36,141 nt of DNA from positions 1-36,141 of the forward strand of contig JAIOPR010000187.1 in assembly GCA_021413805.1 (NCBI GenBank). The letters are read 5' to 3'. Positions 25,893 through 32,804 of the stretch are shown here, one piece after another. The position numbers were made by a program, and so were the translations under genes. This DNA is from Planctomycetota bacterium. GTDB taxonomy: Bacteria > Planctomycetota > MHYJ01 > WSZJ01. Below the pieces are notes generated by a model. That model made no database searches. It worked only from the letters and a program-made list of their open reading frames with translations, and had not been told where the DNA came from. The stretch's first letter is position 1, and every line of letters starts with the position of its first letter.

Positions 25893-26117
25893 ATGTCTGA
25901 CCTCCCGAACGCCGCCATCAAGCGCATCCTCCTCGCCAATGGTGTTCCCCGCATCAGCGCCAGCTCGGTCGGCATCGCCGCCGACGCCGCCCAGGACTTC
26001 CTCGTCAAGCTCGCGAAGGGCGCCGTCGAGAACATGAACGCCGCCAAGCGCAAGACGGTCATGGACGAGGACATCCAGGCCGCCAAGGCCGCCATCAGCT
26101 CCGGCCGGCTCTTCTGA
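25893..26117 (+). CDS. Histone-fold protein (archaeal/bacterial histone type)
   Basis: A 74-residue protein spanning one complete histone fold. LPNAAIKRILLANG matches helix 1, PRIS matches loop 1, a long central helix follows (DAAQDFLVKLAKGAVENMNA), then RKTVMDEDIQAAK matches loop 2 and helix 3. The archaeal equivalents are LPIAPIGRIIKDAG and RKTIKAEDIELA. Arg20 and the Arg53-Lys54-Thr55 / Asp60 set are the usual loop and salt-bridge residues. It would dimerise and may bind DNA. The C-terminal SSGRLF is short, with no extra tail. GGAG at 25879 lies 10 nt before the ATG. Confidence 0.88.
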   Translation: MSDLPNAAIKRILLANGVPRISASSVGIAADAAQDFLVKLAKGAVENMNAAKRKTVMDEDIQAAKAAISSGRLF

Positions 26118-26160
26118 AGCCTGAGCGAGCCGGGAAAGCCAGAGCGACCGCCCTGCACGC

Positions 26161-26178
26161 CCCCGCCGAACCGCGGGG
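26161..26178 (+). terminator. Hairpin after the histone gene
   Basis: CCCCGC and GCGGGG form a 6-bp stem with a CGAACC loop, 44 nt after the histone stop. No T-run follows. Confidence 0.35.
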
Positions 26179-26200
26179 CGGCCCTTCCCGGCACCCGTCC

Positions 26201-26794
26201 ATGACCTATCGCGAATTCTTTCGCCTCCTCGAACGCCGCTGCTCGGCCCGGGGAAAGGCCCGCGAGGTCATCGACGAGCGCCTGCACGCCGTCGAATCCC
26301 CCGCGGCCGTGCTCGTCACCGACTACAAGAACTTCTCCCTCTTCACCGAGCTCTTCGGGATCCTCCATTTCCTCACCCTCATCGCTTCCGCCACCGAAAT
26401 CCTCAACGAGTTCGCGCGGAAGCACGGAGGCAACGTGCTCAAGTGGGAAGCGGACTCTCTGTTCGCTTCGTTCCCGACATCGAAGCTCGCGATCCAGGCG
26501 GCACTGGCGATGAACCGGGCGCTGGCGAAGCGGAATGCAGGGCGGCCCGAGGCGGAGCAGCTGCGGCTGTGTTGCGGGATCGGCTTCGGCCCGATGTACC
26601 ACGCCGGGCACGAGGTCTTCGGGTCGCAGGTCAACCGCGCCGCGAAACTCGGCGAAGACCTGGCGCAGGAGGAGCAGATCCTCGTGACGCAGGAAGCCGT
26701 GGCGGCGGCGGGAAGCGGGCTTCAGTGGAGCGGCCGGCGGCTGGCGCGGTTCGGGGCGGTGAAGGTTCCCTATCGCGAACTCGTTTGGGAATAA
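26201..26794 (+). CDS. Class III adenylate/guanylate cyclase-like protein with altered active site
   Basis: A 197-residue protein with one cyclase homology domain at about 35-190. VLVTDYKNFSLFTE carries metal-binding Asp41. VLKWEADSLFASF carries Lys81 and the second metal Asp85, where the usual GD is AD. FGSQVNRAAKLGEDL carries Asn145, but the expected transition-state Arg is Lys149. The metal residues remain, so activity is possible though doubtful. No sensor or membrane domain is attached. The downstream EamA transporter gene overlaps its end by 10 nt, suggesting joint expression. Confidence 0.78.
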   Translation: MTYREFFRLLERRCSARGKAREVIDERLHAVESPAAVLVTDYKNFSLFTELFGILHFLTLIASATEILNEFARKHGGNVLKWEADSLFASFPTSKLAIQAALAMNRALAKRNAGRPEAEQLRLCCGIGFGPMYHAGHEVFGSQVNRAAKLGEDLAQEEQILVTQEAVAAAGSGLQWSGRRLARFGAVKVPYRELVWE

Positions 26795-27738
26795 CTCGCC
26801 CGGCCGAGACCTTCACTGACGCCCAACGCCGCATCGCCGTCCTCGGGCTCACCGGCGCGACGTTCTTCTGGGGCGCGACGTTCTTCCTGATGAAGGCCGG
26901 GAGCGTCGCGATCGCAAAGCACCTCCCTCCCGGGACCGGCGCGTGGGCCGAGACCGTTTTCCTGATGCTGCGGTTCGCGGTCGCCTCGATCGGGTTCCCG
27001 CTGGTGTTTCCGGCCGCGCGGCGCGGCGGCTGGCCGGCGGTGAAATGGGGACTCGTCAGTTCGATCCCCTTCACCGCGGGATTCCTCCTCCAGATCTACG
27101 GCCTCGCCGATGTCGATCCGTCCATCTCCGCCCTCCTCACGTCGATGTTCGTCGTCTTCACCCCGTTCCTCATGTTCATGCTCTTCCGCAAGGCCCCGGG
27201 ATCCAACGTCGCAATCGGGATCGCATTCGCGGTGGGCGGGCTGTGGCTGATCACCGGCGCCAAAGGGGCGCATTTCGGAAGGGGCGAATGGCTGTCGCTG
27301 GGGTGCGCGTTCGTTTTCTCGATCCATATTGTCCTGACCGACTTCGCCACCCGGCGCGCCGAGCCGATCGCGATCGCCTGGCACACCTCGACCTTTGCCG
27401 CGATCGGATGCGCGTTGCCGCTGCTATTCGTCAGGCCTTCGCCCTTCCCCGCCATCCCCGCGGCGCTCCACGAACGGGCCGCCCTCGTCGGGATCGCCGT
27501 CACCGCTATCCTCGCCACGGTCGGCGCCATCGCCCTCATGAACCACTTCCAGCGCCGCGTCTCCCCCAACCGCGCCGCGGTCGTCTACACGCTGGAGCCG
27601 GTTTTCGCCGGGATTTTCTCGTGGATCTTTTTCGGCGAATCGTTCGGCGCGCGGAAACTGATCGGCGGGGCGATGGTCGTGCTGGGAAATCTGGCGTGCG
27701 GGTTGAGGGGGGAGAAGAAGGAGGAGGAGATGAAGTGA
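26785..27738 (+). CDS. EamA/DMT-family transporter
   Basis: A 317-residue integral membrane protein with about ten hydrophobic helices in two EamA repeats. The first begins LGLTGATFFWGATFFLMKAG and ends near TGAKGAHF; the second begins EWLSLGCAFVFSIHIVLTDF and ends VLGNLACGL. The motif EPVFAGIFSWIFFGESF is typical of the family. DMT proteins export or import small metabolites such as amino acids; the substrate is unknown. No ATG fits; TTG 26785, inside the cyclase gene end, is the best start. The C-terminus is charged (GEKKEEEMK). A family A palindrome follows 4 nt after the stop. Confidence 0.85.
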   Translation: MGITRPAETFTDAQRRIAVLGLTGATFFWGATFFLMKAGSVAIAKHLPPGTGAWAETVFLMLRFAVASIGFPLVFPAARRGGWPAVKWGLVSSIPFTAGFLLQIYGLADVDPSISALLTSMFVVFTPFLMFMLFRKAPGSNVAIGIAFAVGGLWLITGAKGAHFGRGEWLSLGCAFVFSIHIVLTDFATRRAEPIAIAWHTSTFAAIGCALPLLFVRPSPFPAIPAALHERAALVGIAVTAILATVGAIALMNHFQRRVSPNRAAVVYTLEPVFAGIFSWIFFGESFGARKLIGGAMVVLGNLACGLRGEKKEEEMK

Positions 27739-27742
27739 AGTT

Positions 27743-27871
27743 TGTATCTGCGGCCGTTTCCGCGAGATCGGTCGTTATCTGCGTCCGATGTTTTTCTGGA
27801 ACGGCGTTTACAAAACAAAAAGAACGACGGACGCGGATAACGACTGGATCACGCTGAAACTCCGCGGATTC
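27743..27871. repeat. Long intergenic palindrome, family A copy 2
   Basis: Left arm 27743-27797 is complementary to right arm 27817-27871, around 80% over 55 bp. Words on the arms (TGTATCTGCGGCCGTTTC; CGTTATCTGCGTCCG) match the copy at 17172-17293, 10.5 kb away. The right arm runs into the end of the GIY-YIG gene and supplies its last codons and stop. Confidence 0.85.
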
Positions 27872-28121
27872 GGCCTTTCTTCGCTTTCGCCAGCTCCACC
27901 TTCCTCGCCCGCGGCCACCCCTTGATCTCCGCTTCCCTTCTCAGCGCCGCCCCCTGCGTCCTTTTCATCTCCGTCCACATCACCCTGACCGGCCCGCGCC
28001 CCCTTGTGTACTTCGCCCCGCGGCCGGCGTTGTGCTGGCCGACGCGGCGGTCTAGATCGCGGGCGATGCCGGTGTAGAGCGACCCGTCGCGACAACGCAG
28101 GAGGTAGACGGTCCAAGGCAT
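27849..28121 (-). CDS. GIY-YIG nuclease-domain protein (YhbQ-like)
   Basis: A 90-residue protein, the size of single-domain YhbQ/UPF0213 proteins. It has VYLLRCRDGSLYTGIA (the GIY...YIG equivalent, here VYL...YTG), then DLDRRVGQHNAGRGAKYT with the conserved Arg, and TEMKRTQGAALRREAEIKGW with the conserved Glu. Such proteins act on DNA, possibly in repair; the role is uncertain. ATG 28121 is chosen because the domain begins there, though no Shine-Dalgarno is evident. The final residues (RIRGVSA) and the stop are encoded by the family A palindrome. Confidence 0.9.
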   Translation of the reverse strand: MPWTVYLLRCRDGSLYTGIARDLDRRVGQHNAGRGAKYTRGRGPVRVMWTEMKRTQGAALRREAEIKGWPRARKVELAKAKKGRIRGVSA

Positions 28122-28216
28122 TCTGAAGAGTCTATCGGCGGGAGGGGGAAGGAGAGTTTGAACTTTCGGGGTTTGCGCCAACCCGCGCCCTCGATCGCCC
28201 GTATCATTCTCCTCCC

Positions 28217-29272
28217 ATGAAACTCACCCCATTCCTCCTTTTCCTCGCCCTCGCCGCCGGCTGCGGCCAGGGGTCCGGAACCCCGGGCGAAGGCGCGGGG
28301 TCGAAGTGGGGAAAGAAGCCGGGCGGGGCACAGGAAGCAGTCCCGGTCCGCACGGAGAAACTCGGGCGCGGCCCCATCGCGCTTCGGCTTCTCACAACCT
28401 CCACGGTGGACGCCGTGCGCCGCGTGGAAGTGGTTTCGAAAGCGGCGGGGATCGTGAAGGAACTCCTGGTCGTGGAGGGCGGCACGGTCGAGGCGGGCCG
28501 CGTCATCGCGCGCCTCGACGACGACGAACTCGCCCTCGTGAAAAAGAAGGCGGACGTCAACCTCGCGAAGGCGAAGGACGATTACGAGCATACGAAGACC
28601 CTGCTCGCCGAGAAGTACGTCAGCGTGGACGAGTTCCGGAAGACCGAACAGGCGTACCAGACGGCGCAGCTCGAGGTGGAAACCGCGACGCTCGCGCTGG
28701 CCAACGCCACGATCAAGGCCTCCATCACGGGGACGGTGACGAGGCTCGACGTGCAGAAGGGCAAGTACCTCGCGATGAACGCGGCGTTCGGCGAAATCAC
28801 GGACCTGGGCGAGCTCGAATGCGCCATCTTCGTCCCCGAAAGGGATCTCTTCCGCCTCCACACCGACCAGCCGGCCGATGTCGCGAGCGAAACGCTGGGG
28901 CTGAAGTTCGAGGGGAAGGTCAAACGCGTGAACGCGGTGATCGACCGTTCCAGCGGCACAGCAAAGGCGTACCTGTCTGTCCAGGACCCGGAAGGCCGGC
29001 TGCGGCCGGGGATGTTCGTGGACGTGTCGATCGTGCTCGAGCCGCACGACCAGGCGCTGATCGTGCCCAAGAAGGCGCTCGTCTTCGACGAGGGGCGGCC
29101 GGGGATTTTCGTCAAAAAGGGTGAGGAGGCGAAGTGGTCGGAACTGGAGCTGGGATTCCAGGAGAAGGACCGCGCGGAGGTGATGAAAGGCGCGATGGAG
29201 GGGGATGAGGTGATTGTTGTCGGGCAGAATGGGCTCAAGGACGGAACAAAGGTCAAGGTCATGGCGGAATGA
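28217..29272 (+). CDS. RND efflux periplasmic adaptor (membrane fusion lipoprotein)
   Basis: A 351-residue protein. MKLTPFLLFLALAAGCGQ is a lipoprotein signal with lipobox AAGC. The lipoyl-like domain (GIVKELLVVEGGTVEAGRVI) flanks a helical hairpin at about 115-165 (LVKKKADVNLAKAKDDYEHT), and the second lipoyl half has ASITGTVTRLDVQKGKYLA. The beta-barrel and membrane-proximal domains follow (RLRPGMFVDVSI; ALIVPKKALVF). It links an RND pump to an outer-membrane channel. Two RND permeases lie downstream; no outer-membrane factor gene is in the window. A palindrome lies between it and the first permease. Confidence 0.94.
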   Translation: MKLTPFLLFLALAAGCGQGSGTPGEGAGSKWGKKPGGAQEAVPVRTEKLGRGPIALRLLTTSTVDAVRRVEVVSKAAGIVKELLVVEGGTVEAGRVIARLDDDELALVKKKADVNLAKAKDDYEHTKTLLAEKYVSVDEFRKTEQAYQTAQLEVETATLALANATIKASITGTVTRLDVQKGKYLAMNAAFGEITDLGELECAIFVPERDLFRLHTDQPADVASETLGLKFEGKVKRVNAVIDRSSGTAKAYLSVQDPEGRLRPGMFVDVSIVLEPHDQALIVPKKALVFDEGRPGIFVKKGEEAKWSELELGFQEKDRAEVMKGAMEGDEVIVVGQNGLKDGTKVKVMAE

Positions 29273-29286
29273 CGGCACAGGACAAT

Positions 29287-29424
29287 TGCAAACCCCAACT
29301 CCAAATCCCAACTCCAAATCCCAGCGGCGAGAGACGGACGTTGGACCGCTGCGGGGACGGAAACCCGGCCTGTGATGTTCGTGATTGGTATTTGGAGTTG
29401 GGATTTGGGACTTGGAGTTTGTCG
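29287..29424. repeat. Long palindrome with GGATTTG/GGAGTTG heptad arms
   Basis: A perfect 19-bp pairing joins 29301-29319 and 29390-29408, inside imperfect arms of about 37 bp. The right arm reads as 7-base words: GGTATTT, GGAGTTG, GGATTTG, GGACTTG, GAGTTTG. An inner stem, CAGCGG (29322-29327) with CCGCTG (29346-29351), makes a branched shape. It sits within the apparent RND operon, between adaptor and permease. Confidence 0.85.
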
Positions 29425-29456
29425 TTGACCTTCTCCCGGGTCTCCGTCGCCGCCCC

Positions 29457-32400
29457 ATGAAATCCACCGCCTCCGGCTTCTTTGGTTTCACTGTCTCCCG
29501 CCCCGTCGCGGTCTTCATGATCACTCTCTCATTCGCCGTCTTCGGCGCCGTCTCCTACCGCCGCCTCGCGCTCAACCTCATGCCGGACATCTCCTATCCC
29601 TCCGTCACCATCCGCACCGAGATGGAGGGCTCAGCCCCTGAGGACGTCGAGCGCGGCGTCACGGAACCCGTCGAGGAGGCCGTCGGCGTCGTCGGCGGCC
29701 TTGTCCAGCTCACCAGCACTTCCCGCGCCGGCATGAGCGAAGTCACCCTCGAGTTCGAATGGGGGACAAAGATCGAGAACGCGCTCCAAGAGGTCCGCGA
29801 GAAGCTCGACCACCTGCAGCTGCCGCGCGAAGCGAAGCACCCGGTGCTCCTGCGCTATGACCCCAACCTCGACCCGATCATGCGCGTGGGCCTGACCGGC
29901 GACCGCGGCCTGGTCGCGCTTCGGCAGCTTGCCGACGAAGAAGCGCGCCGTTCGCTGGAGAGCACGCCGGGGGTCGCGGCGGTAAAGGTTCGCGGCGGGC
30001 GGGAGGAAGAAATCCGCGTCGAGCTCCACCGCGCCGCGCTCGCCCAGCTCGGCCTCGACCCGCGCGCCGTCGCCGAACGCCTCGGGCAGGAAAACCTGAA
30101 CGCCGCTTCCGGCCAGCTCGTCGAGGGCGACATCCAGTATCTCGTCCGCACCCTGAACGAATTCCGGTCGGACGCCGAGATCGGGGAAATCGTCCTCCAG
30201 CGCAAGGGCGACGCCGCGGTGAAGCTCAAGGACGTCGCGACGATCCGGCGCGTCTCGAAGGACCCGAAGGTGCTCGCCCGGATCGACGGGCGCGAAGCCG
30301 TGCTGCTCGACGTGTACCGCGAAGCCGACGCCAACATCGTCACCGTCGCCGACGCGGTCCGCGCGCGGCTTGAAGGCGCACCCGATCCGTGGTGGAAGAA
30401 GTACATGAAAGGCAGCGGAGGTCCGCAGGAAGAACCGGAAGACGACGGCCGCCTCAAGCTCCCGGCCGGCGTCCAGGCGGTCGTCCTCACGGACCAGAGC
30501 GGCTTCGTCCGCTCTTCCATCGACGCCGTCTACTCCGCCGCCTGGCAGGGCGCGCTGCTCGCCGTCGTCATCCTTTTCCTCTTCCTCCGAAACCTGCAGG
30601 ACACGCTGATCATCGGCGTCTCGATTCCGCTCTCGATCATCACGACGTTCGGCGCGATGCACATTTTCGGCATCTCGCTCAACGTCATGTCGCTCGGGGG
30701 CCTCGCGCTCGGCGTCGGCATGATGGTGGACGCCTCGATCGTCGTCCTCGACTCGATCGACCGCTGTCGAAGCGAGGGCGACGACCGCGTCGCCGCGGCC
30801 ATCCGCGGCACCCGCGAGGTCGGCCTCGCTGTCTCCGCTTCCACCCTCACCACCGTCGTCGTCTTCTTCCCGATCGCCTTCGTCGAAGGGATCGCGGGCC
30901 AGATCTTCCGCGACCAGGCGCTCACCGTCTGTTTCTCTCTCATGGCCTCCATGGGCGTCTCGCTTTTCTTCGTCCCGATGCTGGCGTCGCGGGAGTGGAA
31001 GCGTCCCGATCCCGGGGAGAGGGTGTTCAAGCTGTTCTGCCTCGACTATGTGAAGCGGATCGGGGCGGGGTTCGGGTCGAAGACGATCGGGGGCGTGGTC
31101 GATGCGTGCCTGGCGATCCTCATCCTCCCCGTTGCCGTCGTGCTCGAGATCGTCCTCCAGATCCTGGTGTGGACAACGTGGGGTCTGACCTGGGTTCTCC
31201 TCTGGCTCTTCCGGATCCTCGGGTTTGCCCTCGGCGCGCTGGTCTGGCCGTTTCTCTGGGTCTTCACGAAGTTCATGGACGCCATGAACGAGCTTTACCC
31301 CGCCGTCCTGCGGGTCGCGCTTCGGAGCAAACTCGCGCTCGCGGCGATCTCGGTCGCGGCGGTTTTTGGGACGGTCAAGCTCGTGCCGCGGCTGCAGCAG
31401 GAGTTGATCCCGACGATGCACCAGGGGGAGTTCATCCTCGAGGTCAGCCTTCCCGTCGGGACGCCGATCGAGCGGACCGATGCGGAGGTCGCGAAGCTGG
31501 ACGAAGCGATCCGCAGGGTGCCGGGGGTGGCGCGGGTGGTGACGGCGGTGGGGGTTGAGGACGACGCGAACCGCCGGGAGAGTGAAGGCGAAAACACGGC
31601 GCGGCTCCGGGTCGCGCTCAAACCGGCCAAAGATCTCGCGGTCGCGGAGGCCGCGGTGCTCGAGGCGCTTCGCCAGCGCTTCAAGTCGATCCCCGACGTC
31701 GCGATCAAGGTGGCGCACCCCGTGCTGTTCTCGTTCCGGACGCCGCTGGAACTGGAAGTGCGCGGGCACGATCTCCCCGCGATCCGGAAGGCGGCGCGGG
31801 GGGCGGAGGAAGCGATGGCGGCAATTCCGCAGCTTGCGGACGTGCAGTCCACCGTCGGGCGCGGCAGCCCGGAAATCCGGGTATCGTACAACCGGGCGAA
31901 GCTGTCGGAGTACGGGCTCGACATCAACGCGGTGGCGACGATCGTGCAGCACGAGGTGCTCGGGACCGAGGCCACGAAGCTGGCGCAGGCCGAGCGCAAA
32001 GTGCCGGTGCGCGTGCAGGGCGCCGAAACCGACGTTGGGGAACTCGCGAAAATCGCGTCCATCGTCGTGAACCCGGGAGGCGCCGTCCCGGTGCGGCTCG
32101 GCGCCGTCGCGACGTTCGCGAGGGCGGAAGGGCCGAATGAAATCCGCCGCGTGGCGCACCAGAGGGCGGCGCTGGTCCGCGCGAACGTCAAAGGCTACGA
32201 CCTGGCGGGGGCGTCGCGGGCCGTCGGCGACGTCGTGGCGCAGCTTCCGCGCGACGCGGACGTGACGTTCGTGGTCGGCGGGCAGAGCCGCGAAATGGCC
32301 GCTTCCGGACGGTCGATGATGTTCGCGATCCTGCTCGCCGTGTTCCTCGTCTACGTCGTGATGGCGTCGCAGTTCGAAAGCCTGATGCACCCGTTCCTGA

Positions 32401-32804
32401 TCATGTTCACGGTCCCCATGGCCCTCGCCGGCGTCGTCCTCGCCCTTCTCTGGACCGCCACTCCCGTCTCGGTCGTCGTGGCCATCGGCGTCGTCGTCCT
32501 CGCCGGCATCGCCGTGAACAACGGGATCGTCCTCATCGACGCCGCCAACCAGATCCGCCGCGCCGGCGCCGACGCCACCGAGGCCATCATCCGCGCTTCC
32601 AAGTCCCGCCTCCGCCCCGTCCTCATGACAAGCCTCACGACCATCCTCGGCCTCATCCCCATGGCCCTCGGGATCGGCGGCGGCGCCGAACTCCAGGCGC
32701 CCCTCGCCATCACCGTCCTTGGCGGCATGGTCTCCAGCACTTTCCTCACCCTCGTGCTCATCCCTGCCCTCTGGCACGCCGTCGAATCGCGGAAGCCCGC
32801 ATGA
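29457..32804 (+). CDS. RND efflux permease 1, with an extra hydrophobic insertion
   Basis: A 1115-residue inner-membrane pump of the AcrB/MdtB superfamily. It starts in the usual way (VSRPVAVFMITLSFAVFGAV) with large periplasmic loops after TM1 and TM7. The TM4 proton-relay motif is GVGMMVDASIVVLDSIDR: one Asp, where AcrB has two adjacent Asp. An unusual segment between TM6 and TM7 contains three more hydrophobic stretches (ILILPVAVVLEIVLQILVW; LLWLFRILGFALGALVWPFL), lengthening the protein beyond the usual 1030-1050 residues. Its last 4 nt overlap the next permease start (ATGA), so both are translated together. The substrate is unknown. Confidence 0.94.
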   Translation: MKSTASGFFGFTVSRPVAVFMITLSFAVFGAVSYRRLALNLMPDISYPSVTIRTEMEGSAPEDVERGVTEPVEEAVGVVGGLVQLTSTSRAGMSEVTLEFEWGTKIENALQEVREKLDHLQLPREAKHPVLLRYDPNLDPIMRVGLTGDRGLVALRQLADEEARRSLESTPGVAAVKVRGGREEEIRVELHRAALAQLGLDPRAVAERLGQENLNAASGQLVEGDIQYLVRTLNEFRSDAEIGEIVLQRKGDAAVKLKDVATIRRVSKDPKVLARIDGREAVLLDVYREADANIVTVADAVRARLEGAPDPWWKKYMKGSGGPQEEPEDDGRLKLPAGVQAVVLTDQSGFVRSSIDAVYSAAWQGALLAVVILFLFLRNLQDTLIIGVSIPLSIITTFGAMHIFGISLNVMSLGGLALGVGMMVDASIVVLDSIDRCRSEGDDRVAAAIRGTREVGLAVSASTLTTVVVFFPIAFVEGIAGQIFRDQALTVCFSLMASMGVSLFFVPMLASREWKRPDPGERVFKLFCLDYVKRIGAGFGSKTIGGVVDACLAILILPVAVVLEIVLQILVWTTWGLTWVLLWLFRILGFALGALVWPFLWVFTKFMDAMNELYPAVLRVALRSKLALAAISVAAVFGTVKLVPRLQQELIPTMHQGEFILEVSLPVGTPIERTDAEVAKLDEAIRRVPGVARVVTAVGVEDDANRRESEGENTARLRVALKPAKDLAVAEAAVLEALRQRFKSIPDVAIKVAHPVLFSFRTPLELEVRGHDLPAIRKAARGAEEAMAAIPQLADVQSTVGRGSPEIRVSYNRAKLSEYGLDINAVATIVQHEVLGTEATKLAQAERKVPVRVQGAETDVGELAKIASIVVNPGGAVPVRLGAVATFARAEGPNEIRRVAHQRAALVRANVKGYDLAGASRAVGDVVAQLPRDADVTFVVGGQSREMAASGRSMMFAILLAVFLVYVVMASQFESLMHPFLIMFTVPMALAGVVLALLWTATPVSVVVAIGVVVLAGIAVNNGIVLIDAANQIRRAGADATEAIIRASKSRLRPVLMTSLTTILGLIPMALGIGGGAELQAPLAITVLGGMVSSTFLTLVLIPALWHAVESRKPA

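Noticed and set aside
29631-32777. A 1048-codon open frame on the minus strand opposite RND permease 1
   Set aside because: It mirrors the real gene; its composition is Arg/Asp/His-rich without any domain, as expected of an antisense frame in high-GC DNA.
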